This document shows, piece by piece, positions 46,042-57,573 of a stretch of 64,000 nucleotides of DNA. Below the pieces are notes generated by a model. It saw nothing but the letters and a program-made list of their open reading frames with translations. It searched no databases and was not told where the DNA came from. This stretch comes from Thermothelomyces thermophilus ATCC 42464 (Eukaryota > Ascomycota > Sordariomycetes > Sordariales > Chaetomiaceae). Position numbers and translations under genes: made by a program. Within the stretch, counting starts at the first letter, position 1, and every line of letters begins with the position of its first letter. The DNA lies in assembly GCF_000226095.1 (NCBI RefSeq), contig NC_016472.1, forward strand, positions 930,001 to 994,000. The letters are read 5' to 3'.

Positions 46042-46698
46042 TTCCGGCCCCCCCGCGTGTCTCCCTGGAAGTGACTCGGTAAATTCTGGAACCGAGCCAC
46101 GAGCATACTACGGTGCCAAAGGCAGCCGGCCGGTCGAGTTATCAGTCCGAGGTTGTCGTGGGGTCGTCGCCGGGGTCGACTGCGCCGAAGATGATCGCTT
46201 TCGTTTTCGTTGCCCACGCGATGCGCGCTCGAGCTTCCCCAAATTTTTGGCCAGGGTTGCCGAGTTGCCAAGCCATTCTCATCGACCTCTTGCAGCTACA
46301 GTGGTGCTGTGGAGCTCCCCTCAAGCTTAAGGTGGTATGTACGGATTACAGTATGTACTGTACTGTACATACATACAGAAGTACCTCGGTACTTTGGGCG
46401 CGCTAGGAACTAAAGAAATTCCCACTCCGAACCGGTGTCTTCTCGGGTGGGGTTCTTCGGCTGACATCAACGTCGAAGGCGATTGGTAGGCGCTGGTCCC
46501 GATTGCCGAGGAATCAGCAGCCGCGCCGCTTCGGCAACCATTTTCGCGGGCCTCTCTGCCGTTGTTCCGTCGCCCCTTGTCGTCGACGTCGTCCAAGTTG
46601 CTCTTCCCATCCCAGGGCAGTCCAAATTCCGAAGCAACCAACCACTTAGCCACCCGCAAGCAGCGTGCAGCCGGATCAATTGACTGCAGCACATCGCC
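46042..46698. promoter_or_regulatory. Shared divergent promoter of cyt-18 and SDH4
   Basis: 657 bp between the start codons of two nuclear genes for mitochondrial proteins. At 46351-46372 lies GTATGTAC-TGTACT-GTACATAC, an inverted repeat with 8-bp arms and internal GTAC words. Coordinate expression of the pair is an inference from the layout. Confidence 0.6.
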
Positions 46699-47500
46699 AT
46701 GGCTTCGATCGCTCGCTCCTCCCTGCTGCGCCAGGTTGCTTCGGCTCGCCCGAGCTTCCAACAAAGCGTCATCACCAATGCCGCCCGCGCAACCGCATTC
46801 CACACCACCGCCCGGAGGAACCTCCTGCCCCCTCTTCCCCGTGCGTGAAACAAGTCCCGGCTTCCTTTAGCTTTGCTTTTTTTTTCTCTTTTTTTTCTTT
46901 TTTTTTGCTAACTGGAGATGAGAGCAGAGCGCGTTGAAGGCACAGGTACGATATGAGCGCATTTCCCTCCCCGCCAAAGCCCCCGACGAGACGAGACGAT
47001 ATTCCGGCGGTTCCCCCTGCTTCGTCCCTCCCCTTTCTCCCCGTTTGCTCAGAACAGGCAGGGAATGCACATCCCTGCGAGCCCGCTCCATCACTCATTG
47101 CCCCGGTCTTCCTCGTGTTCAATCTAACCCCAAGCTCTTAAATTCAGTGAACGACGCCGCCCCGGTACCCGAGCCGTCGCCGTCGCACGGGTCCTACCAT
47201 TGGACCTTCGACCGGCTGGTGGCCGCGTCGCTGGTCCCGCTCACCGTCGCCCCCTTCGCGGCCGGCTCGCTGAACCCGACGCTCGACGCGATCCTGTGCG
47301 CCACCATCCTCATCCACTCGCACACGGGCTTCCAGAACATCATCATCGACTACGTCCCCAAGTACCGCGTCCCCCGCGCCCGCAAGCTCTTCATGTGGGG
47401 CCTCAACGCCGCCACCGCCGTCGTCGGCCTGGCCCTCTACGAGTTCGAGACCACCGATGTCGGTATCACCGAGACCATCAAGCGCATCTGGACAGCGTAA
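46699..47500 (+). CDS. SDH4: SDH4, succinate dehydrogenase membrane anchor (CybS)
   Basis: Small membrane subunit of respiratory complex II, helping to bind heme b and ubiquinone in the inner mitochondrial membrane. Three exons: 46699-46840, 46928-46945, 47148-47500. The middle exon is only 18 nt; introns of 87 and 202 bp both have CTAAC branch sites. Product 170 residues. Exon 1 is an Arg/Ser/Ala-rich mitochondrial presequence ending LLPPLP; the microexon supplies QRVEGT and joins to VNDAAPVPEPSP, giving the LLPPLPQ..EGTVND..PVP pattern known from fungal CybS. Skipping it would keep frame but drop six residues. Three hydrophobic helices follow, with HSHTGFQNIIIDYVP carrying the conserved His and Asp-Tyr. 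The start is the first ATG of a frame with a clear targeting peptide. Confidence 0.92.
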
Positions 47501-49430
47501 GAGGAGTGGAGGACGAAGGAGGCGCAGATGTTTGTTTTGGGGGGGGGGGGGGGGTTGGCGGATAAAGGAAGAGTGCCGGGTGTTGGGTTTCATAGAGAGT
47601 GCTGGTTAAAGGGCTGGCGGGGGAAACATGGGTTGTACTTGTTAACACTGACCCGCTACGGCGACCACAATATCTCTCTTTGTTTTGTGTGCGTGTTTGG
47701 GTTGATGCTGAAGCCTCTTCTTCCGCTTCGTGTCTCGGTGCTCCCCATGTCGGCTTGCTCGTTGTCACAGGTTGAAGTACGGAATGCAGAAAGTCGTGGG
47801 AAGGGGAGTCGGCGGCGGAGGAAGAGAGAACCGTCAACAAGCCGTCAGCGGCGCTACGGGTTGTGCTGCGTTGTAGGACTAAAACAGGGATAATATAGGT
47901 CAACCGATTCTGACAGAGCGCACCCTTACTTCGAGTATGCTGCCGCACCGCAGCAGATAATGGCATGTGCTAGCAGTAGCTCGGGTCCTGTCGGCCGAAA
48001 CATGCAGCATTCCCGTCCGATCGGGTCCGTGGCTCATCGGGGAGCTGACGGACCCGGGCACGGGCACCGCTGGCCAGCCGGGCATTTCCCCCGTCCTGCG
48101 ATGGATGACCTGCCTCAGAACCGACCCAGTGATTGCAGTAGATTTCGCCTGTTTTGCAGCCCACCCGCTCGCTTTCAGAGCTTATCGCTCTGCCTCTCGG
48201 GTATGGTTCTCCCCCTCTTCAAGTATTCAACCTGGTCTTCATGATTCTGCTGGTGTCTAGCCCAATCGCGCACAGCAAGCTCATCCGCTGGCAGCTTAGG
48301 CGTTGCAGCTGATGTGTTCCAGTTCCTCATCACGGTCCTTGCTTTTCATCATGGCTGCACTTCCATTCCATGGTCTGAGACACCGCCTTGTGTGCTCACG
48401 TTGAAGCACCTTCTTTTCACCTCTCTTCATTTTTCTATCCCCGCCTGGTCTCAATGTCTCGCTCTCGCGCATGCTTCCGAAGCGCCCCCCCCCCCCCCCC
48501 CGCCGGGTGGCTTGGGCTCCCACCCCCTCGAGCTGATCCTGTCGACCTCGACTAGCGGACGCCAGTATACTAGAGCACACTTAAGGGTGTTGAAGTATCT
48601 GCGATGGGAATCAGCTTGGTTCCTCGCCATTCCCGGCGTGCCAGACTGGCAAAGGTCTTCGCACGGAACTGTGCTTTTTGACCTCACGACCTAAGCGACT
48701 AGCATCGACTTCGCTTCATGAGGCATGGGTGGAAGTAGGATGTTTCTTGATGACAACGAGTAAGCTCAATAGGCCACTGATAATGTCGAGCTAGGAAATA
48801 GGAACCTTGGCAAACAGAAGTGCAACCGCGCCTCCATCTATCCCCAAATAGCGTGCGCCGTAACCCATCTGGAACTACTTCGTACATGAGCCGAAGCGAA
48901 GAAGTGGACATCAAGCGGAACCAGCAACCAAAAAGGGAGAGATAGATGGCGCGGGGGGGAAACCAAAGAGTGGGTTATGATATAAAAACAGGAAAAGAGG
49001 ACAAAATGAAGAAAGAGGAAGGACGAAGTTGGGAGTAGCGACATTGAGAAGGCGGGTACAGGAGAAGGTCCGGGCAGGGTCCAATACAGCGGGCATCCAA
49101 ACCGCTCCTTGTCGAGAACGAAGGCGACTGTAGGTCCGTGGCGAGACTTGGAGCGAGTTCTTGCCCATAACTTGCCTGATATAATCGCCCATCAACCAAG
49201 GATGGGTATTTGCGATGGATCCCGTCCTTCCTGAAATCGAACTCCCATAACCCCTTTTTTCCCGTAACACGATGTCAGAGGTATCTCAAACGCCAGAATA
49301 TCCCGAAAACGCCAACCAGGGACTCCATACTCCGTCAGCATCCGAAACCTTAAAAAAACCAACTCCGATCCATATGTATATCGTTTCAAACCTTGTTGTC
49401 CCGCTTGGGTTCCGTTTTCCTGCCCCGCCA
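47501..49430. other. Intergenic region, SDH4 to the Zn2Cys6 gene
   Basis: 1.9 kb between two convergent genes. A run of G (47537-47553) sits just after the SDH4 stop and a run of C at about 48485-48501. No open frame has a recognisable motif. Confidence 0.55.
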
Positions 49431-51113
49431 TCAGTTAACAAACCCGGCAGCAAGGCGGTTGTCTAGGTCGATTGTGACCTGTCTGCAGTATTGTTCTGCA
49501 ATCTTCCACCTCCTCGATACTCTCTCGAGAGCAGCCCTGAGGTCGGCAACCTTCTGGAGCCAATTGAGGTCCTGGAGGGTGTTGTAACCGTACGAGATGA
49601 GCAGCTGCGATGCGTAGCACATGGCAAAGGCCCAAGAAGGGTCGACGGCACCTCTGTCCAGCTCCTCAATCTGGGTTACTTTCCCGGCCTTGCCGTGGAT
49701 CACGTCGATGACAGTACGCATCCTCGTGGTATCCTCAGCGTGACTCGGGTCGATCATCATAGTCAGAGGGTCGGGCATCCCTGCGAGATGAGGCTGGTGA
49801 AGTTTCATTAGCGCTCTAGATGTATGTACAAGGCGGGTCAGATCGTCCGAGACAAGTTTGGCATAGGGGACCCGCGGCGGGGTGGGGGCTTAACTTACAT
49901 CAAATCCGTGCCTATTGCACGGTCACAGGCCCTCCACCTCGATCTCCCCGTGGCTTTCATGTGTCGGAAGATGTGGTTGGAGAGCTCCCTGCGACTATCG
50001 TTGTCCTGCACTGCGGGATTCGATAGGTGTTGCAGGACCTGAAAGAGGTACCAGGCACTAACAGCTTCGGGAAAGACGACTCCAGCCATTTGGTCGCTGT
50101 TGGCGTCCCGAAATCCCTGGTTTTGGCCTCCGATCTGAAATGGAGAACCGGGAAAGAACTGGTCGAGCGCGTCTGGGCCGGGAATCGGAAATCCCAGATT
50201 GAGCCCCATCGTGTTCATCGGATACCCTTGTGTCGCAGGGTCTTGGTAAGCGACATTCAGGAGGCTGTCTTGCCGTCAGTCGCCAGGTATTAGGACTCGC
50301 CGAGAGGAGCGTGCTCACCAGTCGACATAAACGATTGCCCACCACAAGATGGAGCAAAGCTTCAGGTCGGCCGGCCTGGATATCTGCTTCTCGAGGGCCC
50401 AGAACGTCGGGTCGTGCCAACCCATTGCCTTGGTCATCTGGAGGCAGCGTCCCAGGGAGAGGTAGGCTTGCTGGGGCATCGAGTGAGAGAATTCGTACAT
50501 GGCGACAAGGAGCTCGGCCTGCAGCATCTTGGTCGAGATGGGAACCTTGCTCTGCACGAGGCTCAGGATGGCCTTGGTGGAGGGATAGACGGTGTCTCCC
50601 ATGCCCTTGCTCGACTTTTGGTTTGGCGGACGGGCGATGAGGGCCATGCAGAGGGCCATGGCGCTGGTCTCGGCCTGGAGATTATCCCAGTTGGCCTCGA
50701 GCTCCCTCTCGAAAGCGGCCCTTTCGACGACAGTGAACCAAGTGTTGACGCCATCGAAGTAGGACGAGATGGCTTCCTTGATGCCCTGCTTGTGTACCAA
50801 AATGTCAAGGAGAGTGCCAAAGGCCAGCGAGTGAATGTCCCTCGCAGCCGAGATGGGTCCAAACACGCCATCGTCGCCAGAGTCTCTGTACTCGCAGTTG
50901 CGGCCTGCCCTAGTGAGACGAAGATGGGGCGGGTTAGGTTCCTAGCCACCGCGCGACTGTAAGGAAGTGGCAAGCTTACTTCTCGCATTTGCCGCAAGGG
51001 AGTTTCTTATCGCAGGCTCTCTTGAGCCTCTTGCACTCGAGGCAGTTGTGTTGTGGCCTTGGGAAATGCGGTTTTACCGGGGATGTAGTAGGGGAGGATG
51101 ATGTCGCTGACAT
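49431..51113 (-). CDS. Zn2Cys6 transcription factor
   Basis: Fungal-specific binuclear zinc cluster regulator. Four exons: 51113-50980, 50909-50319, 50264-49899, 49815-49431; introns of 70, 54 and 83 bp. The product has 491 residues. The cluster is C24-x2-C27-x6-C34-x5-C40-x2-C43-x6-C50, with the sixth Cys (AGRNC) coming from exon 2; the basic loop is KRLKRA. A short N-terminal tail precedes it. The middle part, with helices such as LSLGRCLQMTKAMGW and LKLCSILWWAIVYVD, resembles the regulatory domain of many Zn2Cys6 factors. Target genes are unknown; it is followed on the same strand by nothing and preceded by BTA1, so regulation of the lipid gene is possible but unproved. The acceptor of exon 4 (TCTAG) was chosen because it alone keeps the frame. 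Confidence 0.85.
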
Positions 51114-52785
51114 GTCGTTGTTGTGTTCTAAGGAAGGACGGCGTTAACCAACGCCGTGGTTATAACAAGACGACTTGGGACGTCGGTGGACGGCGACCTT
51201 GTTGGTCATGGTGAGACGGAGAGCCAGCGTCTTGTTAAGTACGGTCTCGCAAGTGAGGGAACCCTTCACCCTCTCCGTTGAAAACCCCCCTGTTAGTAGA
51301 GGAAAAGTTTTTGGTGCAGCTGTCAGAACCCTAACAGGAGGGAAGAGGCGTTGACGCAGAGTTCGCACACAACCGGGAGCTGGGCCCGGTCCAGGCGGGG
51401 AGCCCATCCAGACTTGGCTCTGGAGTTGGGCTCCCACCACCTGTTCCTCCAATCGCTGGGGCGGAACTCAGGTGCTCAGCCACCGAAAGGTGCATATTGC
51501 CGTTTCTGGCAGGCGCCAGGGGGGGCCGCGGTTACTGCGTTTACAGCGCCAGATCGACCAAGGAAACAAAACATGGACTGTACTTTCGTCATACCAAGGC
51601 TAAAGCATGAACCTAGCTCGAAGCCAAGGGCATAACTACTTCGTACACCTAACCTCGAACGAGGAAAGAAGCTCCTAGACGACATCCTCTACCATCAATC
51701 ATCTCTACGATTGACTGCTCGTGTTGTGGATTGGAACATGGCCGATTCTCGTGTGTCGAAAACGATGAGTAGGCGGGGCCACACCAACCCCGCGCCAGAG
51801 GAGAAATGTCAAGTATGTATGTATGTACAGAACGAAAAAGTTTTTAGTCTGTGGGTGTGTGTGGGATAAGATGATAAGACGTTGGAACCAGGAACAAGCA
51901 GCGGACGATGTCCCAGAGCGGGCGAGACCTCGCGGTTAACGCGGGGCTGGGGAGCTTTGACGCGCCGGATCTTCCCGCGGATTCGACTGGGCCAACAACT
52001 GGGCCACAGCCCGTGCGTTTTCAAAAGCGGTGGCCGCTGCAACTGGCCTTGCAGAACATCCAAGCCACAGGCCGAGAGCCTCCCTCGGGGATAACGTTAG
52101 CGACTTCGTTCTCGCCTCTGCCATTGTACGTACATACGCATTACTACTATGCAGGAGGCCATAGGCGGCCTCGGGGACAACGGTCGACAGCGGCGCCACA
52201 CCAACATGCGACCAAATTCTGGATCTGGGATAACCGGTGTACTGTACTCCGTACGTCCGTACAGTACATACGAAACACTACACGGTAGTATTACACTGCT
52301 CGCAGAGGGCACGTGCACCTCGCGAGTTTGAGCCTTGTGATGCCGAAACGTCGAGCGGCCGGGAGGCTGAAGCCCGCATCAAGTCTTGTTGGTTGGAAAC
52401 ATTGCAGCAAATGCAAATTCAGGCGAGGAACTAGCAATCAGAGGTTCTAGTACCCAATGTTGGATTTCATAGATGCTTTGTTTTCTACCTGACACCGCTT
52501 CAGGTCAGTGCCTGCCAACTCTCCGACTAATAAATAGTACCCGAGACGCCCTGGAACGGGTTGGGCTCGCATTCGCCCTACGGCGTGAGACGTTCACACC
52601 TTCCAAAACGCGTCGAAAGTTTGGCCTCGAACCTGGACTCACCAATAACACGAAATCCACCTTGTCGCTTTCAGTACTTTCCCCCCCCCCCCCCTACCGA
52701 TCATCGTCCGCCGTTTTGTTTTACACAACAAGCCGGCAGAAAAAAAAAAAACCACCCGCACAACCTCAGCAGGCATATTCCCCCC
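51114..52785. other. Intergenic region between BTA1 and the Zn2Cys6 gene
   Basis: 1.7 kb that serves as the promoter of the Zn2Cys6 gene and the 3' region of BTA1. It holds a perfect inverted repeat TGTACTGTAC / GTACAGTACA (52238-52268, 11-nt spacer), a GTATGTATGTATGTAC stretch (about 51814-51830) and a C run then an A run (52680-52752). A CCTTAG acceptor-like site just before the start codon leaves room for an intron in the 5' UTR. Confidence 0.5.
52238..52268. repeat. Perfect 10-bp inverted repeat
   Basis: TGTACTGTAC at 52238-52247 and its exact complement GTACAGTACA at 52259-52268; the 11-nt spacer also contains GTAC. It is the longest of several GTAC-rich palindromes in the intergenic DNA of this window. 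Confidence 0.85.
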
Positions 52786-55644
52786 TTACTCCCCGATCAT
52801 CGTCATGGCCGCCAGACCGCCCTCGCCCTCGCCCTCGCCCTCACCCTCGCTTGCCCCGAGGGTCGCCTCCAGCTCCGGTGTGGGTGGTGGCAGGTTCGTC
52901 ACCTTCTCGCACACCCAGCAGCTCGCGTACATGTTGACTCGGTCGATGCAGGCGCCGGGGGCGCGGTCGCCCGCCCGCGTCGCCGCGAACCCGTGCGCCT
53001 CGAACTCGCGCAGGTACCACGGCTCGCGGGCCGCGCTGCGCAGCAGCACGCGCCCGCCCATGCGCAGCGCGCGGTTCAGCTTGCGGATCTGCGCGGCCGC
53101 CGGGTTACTACTGCTACTACTGCTGCTGCTGCTGCTGCTGCTCTGCTGGGTTGTTTTTGTTTTCGTCGTCGTCGTCGTCGTCCGGGGAAACCAGTCCATG
53201 CTGTCCATGATGATGGCAACCGTCAGGGTGCCCGGGGCGATGCGCGCGATGACCTCGTCGATCTCGTCCGTGTGGATGCGCAGGCCGTCAAAGGCGCCCG
53301 GCTTGCTCAGGATGGCGTGGGCCTCGCGGGAGAGGTAATTCGGGTGACAACGCGGCGAGAAGGCGCCGGTTAGGCAGACGTGATAGTACGGGTTGTCGGT
53401 GGCGATGTGGGTGGTTTCGATGACCGGGTCGAGCGTGTTGACCATGTAGTGCCAGATGGCGTGTGCGCGGGTGTTTTTGGCGGTCGGCGAAGGCCCCCGG
53501 ACGGCGGGGCTGACCGCGTGGTCGGCCTCGATCATGGCGAGCTGGTTCTTGGGCACGCCCAGGGCCGCCCAGAGGAAAGCTTCAGAGCTGACCACGAGGT
53601 TGCTCACGAGTGGGCTGAGCAGGGCCGGGCGGATCTTGGAGTGCCAGATCCGCCGCTGCTCCGCGAGGGTCTCAGCCGCGAGCAGCTCCCCGACCGCCTT
53701 GCGGCAGCCAAAAATGCGCGAGATCCACCGGAACACTCGGATCGCGTGCTTGCTCCCGCCCGTGTCGTAGAGGCCTCGGCCGCCGGCCTTGGTGAAGACG
53801 CTGACGTTGTCGAGCCAGTACTGGAACGCGCGGCTGGACAGGTGCGGAGAGAGCTTGGACAGGAGCAGCGAGCGGAACTCGGGATGCTTGCCCTCGCCAA
53901 ATATCTTCCAAAAGTCCTCGTAGGGAAGAGCGGTGAGGGAGGCTACCTTGAGTTCCAGTAGATGGTTCTGGTTCGGGTTGAGGTCGACGGCGTGGATCCT
54001 GGCGGGGCTCTGCATGGCGTACGAGAGGATATTGTCACCGGCGCTCGTAATGGCCAGCACGACGTCGTCGGGGCCAAGTTTCAGCAGCGACGCGTCGACC
54101 TTGGAGTCCTCCCACGTGAAGGCGTAGATGTATTCGTCCTTGAACTGCGTGTGCTTCTCCAGCTGGTCGTCGTAGTAGATGCGCCAGTGGTGGTTCTGGT
54201 AAAAGAAGGAGGGCAGAGGCAGGTTGGCGGACAGGTTCCCCACGGCGGCATCGAACGCCTTGGACCGCAGCTCTGGTGCCGTCCTCTCGACGGCCCGGGT
54301 CAGGGCGTCCGAGCCCTTGGGCTTGTTCGACGGTAACAGGTAGGGAGACTCGGTTGCCAGGGCGTCGATCCGCTCGATGATTTCGTGGGGCAGACTCGAC
54401 GACGAAAATGGCTTCTTGTGGCATCCCAGCCAGATGTAGTACGGGATCGACCCCAGGGCCTTGTTACGCAGGTTAGCCGTCAGGATGGTTCCCAGCCGGT
54501 ACTCCAGGTAGTCCCGGCGGCCGGGCTCCAGAGAGACCCGGTCCAGGTCGAACCAGGCGCGCCAAAAGGTGCGCGCGAGATAGTGGACGTGGCGGCCGAT
54601 CATGCCGCCCGTGTGGTTGCGAAAACGGACGTCGACCTGGGACTGAGCGTAAAAGTCGACGACTCCCATAATGCCGTGCGGCGAGAGAAGCGAAGTCAGA
54701 GAGTCAATCGCCGAGTAGTAGTCGGGCTGTCGACCAGTCTGTCAGTTGCTGGTACGGCCCAATGCTTGCGCTTCGTCGCGGAGTTCACCCACAATCATGG
54801 ACAGGCTGTAGGACATGGTGATGAGGTCTGCTCCCCCGTGATCCGGCCGGGCCTCGAAGTAGCTCGTGGGCGAGCGGGTGAGACTTGTCCGGCGCCCGGA
54901 GAGACCATCCTCATAGTCCTCGAGGCGGAACTTCCTGGCGTCCTCGCAGATCACCTTGACATTGGCCCAGCCGAGCCGGGCAAACCGCTTGCGGGCCACT
55001 TCGCAGAGGGAAGGAGACAGGTCGACCAGGTACACGCTGGAGAAGAACTCGGGGACGTTGACAAATTCGGACATGGCCTCGATGTTCCAGCCCGTCCCGC
55101 CGCCAACCTGAGCGCATGTTAGGCTTGCTTAGGGGCACGAGAAGGGAGGCGGGGGGAGGGAGAGGGAGCCCACGTCAACCCAGATACGCTTCTTCCCGGC
55201 GCCGCCATCCTGCTTCTCGGCCTTGAGGCGGAGCTGCGCCGCAGCGAGCGCCAGCATGTCCTCGCGGCCTTTGAGGAGCACCTTTCTGGTCACGTCGTAC
55301 TGGTCATTCCGTCAGCGGTTTTTGGCGCTGGAGCCCGGGTCTCCAACAAGAGCGGGACGTACCGCATCCGCCTGGCTGGCGTAGAACGATTCCAGAGCAC
55401 CCTGCTGGCCTCCATTGGCGGTACGCGAATGCGGCTTCAAGAAGCAAGAATAGCAGAACAGCAAGATCGACCTGACGATGCCCGGCTCGTCGTCGCCGCC
55501 ATCCCGCGGACGTCTCTCAGAGGGCTTGGCCGAGAGCTGGCAGAAGCCAATGGTAAACAATACCACGCCGGCAAGGCCAGCAACAAAGACTTGGGGGCTA
55601 ATGATGTTCTCAGGGGGCGAAGTGTTACCACCAAGAGAAGCCAT
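52786..55644 (-). CDS. BTA1: Betaine lipid (DGTS) synthase
   Basis: Makes diacylglyceryl-trimethylhomoserine, a phosphorus-free membrane lipid that can replace phosphatidylcholine, from diacylglycerol and S-adenosylmethionine. Four exons: 55644-55363, 55299-55174, 55107-54793, 54726-52786; all introns are 63-66 bp and phase 0. The product has 887 residues. A hydrophobic segment (about 18-37) anchors it, probably to the ER. The N-terminal BtaB-like methyltransferase domain has the SAM motif VDVGGGTG (135-142) and follows ESFYASQADAYD. The C-terminal BtaA-like domain, which transfers the aminobutyrate part of SAM, contains AITSAGDNILSY (about 466-477) and HAVDLNPNQ. Near the end a Thr then Ser/Gln-rich insert (about 53100-53190) interrupts a conserved region. 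In other fungi the gene is induced by phosphate starvation; no such site was verified here. Confidence 0.93.
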
Positions 55645-57573
55645 GATATTCTCTCATACTGGGGGTGAGAGAATTGGGATGCTGAAGTGAGTCAAGAATA
55701 TGGAGAGCGAGGCCGATTGAAGATAGCAGCTTGGGAAGGAAGAGGAGCAGCTGGGAATATTGGGTTGGCTTAAGTAGATCATAGCTGTGTGTATTTGCCC
55801 CCCCTGTGTCTCTCCATGCTCCCCTCCCCTCCCTCTCCCCCTCCCCCTCACGCTCTCCCTCACGCGCTCCCTCAGGGAACATCCTGTTTGAAGTCAAGAC
55901 AAACACGCCGACTCTCCTCGTCCCCAAGGGTCTTCTGATCGGTAACGTGGTCCCTTGAGGGCACTCCGACGTTGGAGCCGGCAGCCGCTCGACACGGGGC
56001 CTTGTGAATCCCGGCCCACCGGATCCAGGAATATCTCGACCAATCGCTTGACCACATGCCACGGCGCTGCACATCAACGGCAAGACGTCCAATGTACGTA
56101 AAGACCCTCATACCTGGTACTCCTAATAGTACTCACTACAGACTGCAGAAATGGCGAATTGGGTATGCGGGTAGGTACCCTTGGGTTTTGGAACCGTCAA
56201 TCGCCTTCTCGCCCCACAATCTTGCTAACTCGAGGTTTCGAACAAGGCGGCGCCACGCCCGGCAAGGATGTATCGTACAGGTCGGTGTATGTATCTGTCG
56301 TGAAACGCGATCTCGAGGCCGGCAGGTAAGCTCAGGGCGCGGGTTTGGCAAGGCAATCAACTCAGCCGAGCATGCAACGTTCAGGGACTCGTTATCTTGA
56401 CGTTCGGGGCCAACGTCGTCGCTGTGCAGTGATGCAGTTTGTTGTATGTAGTCGCAGCTACCGCTTACCCTGGTTGCCCCTCGCGCCTGCCTCGTCTGTA
56501 CTCTGCCGCAGTAGTTGATCGATGCGATGCTCCGTAGATGGTGGGGCCCTTGCTGAAGCCAATCGGGCAGTAGCATGGGGCCACGGGAAGGGGGAAGCCG
56601 CATCATAGGGTGCTCTACTTATCCGTATGTACATCCGTACAGTGCACCAGATCCTAAATGGTCTACTTAAGTAAGTACCTACCTCAGCTATATCCTTGCG
56701 TTGTCTTACACCGCTCCCTAGTTGAAGACGGTTCTTGAACGCCGTCTTGGCCGGTCACCCTCCCGTAAATGTCGCAGATTCCCGAGCGTTGAGGCCGCAA
56801 GGAGAGAATCCGGCAGAAACAACGATCGGGTGCGCACACGACCTCGGAAAGGAGCTTGTCGAATGGGTAAGGAGGGATAGAGGAAGGTTTCGGCCTCAAA
56901 CTTAACAGTGCAAAGACCATTCTTGCTGCCTTCCCACGTGCTTCACAATTCAGGCATCGGTGGTGTGGCGAATACCCTTGAGCTTGGGACATGGTATCTT
57001 ACCTAATCCAATCAGTGCCTGATCGAGAGGCAATGCATGCTTAGCTAATAGGCAAAGGACGGATTAGTTAAATAGTGTAGGAAAGGAACAAAACTAATCC
57101 GGTATCTCCCATTTTCAGTTCGTTCTCCGGAGTTGAACTCTTCGGGAAAACGACCCGCTTCTACAAGTAGAGGGGCCTCGCAACGAGCCCAAGCTTGCTT
57201 GCTGATGAGTTGTAATCCGCAACAGACACAAACTGAGCATCCCGACGCTTTCCATCGCCCTCGATTAGTCATTGGCCGATCCCCCACGGCCCGGCAAACC
57301 CCGGCCTCGGGTTTCACAACATCCCTGGAGCGCCGAGACCAACAGGGGTGCGGCGGCGTCTAGCAGCCAAGCCCATCATTGGATGTGACGTGCATGCTTT
57401 GGTGAGCCTCCAGCAACGACCGAACCTCGCGACCGTTGGGGGAAAGTGACGTGACGCGCCGGGACGCGCCATCTGTAGCCACACACACACACACACACAC
57501 GAAGGACGGGACGCAAGTTGTGTGCAGAGACAGTCCGACGCGCGAAGGAGAAGCCGGCTCAGGACTGCCCAGG
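55645..57573. promoter_or_regulatory. Divergent intergenic region, BTA1 and ADA3
   Basis: 1.9 kb between divergent start codons. It contains a CT-rich stretch (55800-55870) before BTA1, a GTATGTAC...GTAC block (56623-56643) and a CA microsatellite (57480-57500) 74 bp before the ADA3 start. No gene is recognisable. Confidence 0.55.
57480..57500. repeat. CA microsatellite in the ADA3 leader
   Basis: Uninterrupted CA dinucleotides, about ten units, in the probable 5' UTR of ADA3. A non-ATG frame runs through it but the first in-frame ATG is at 57574. Confidence 0.8.

Noticed and set aside
57436-57573. N-terminal extension of ADA3 upstream of 57574
   Set aside because: The frame begins at a TTG and contains no ATG before 57574; it runs through the CA microsatellite and is probably 5' UTR.
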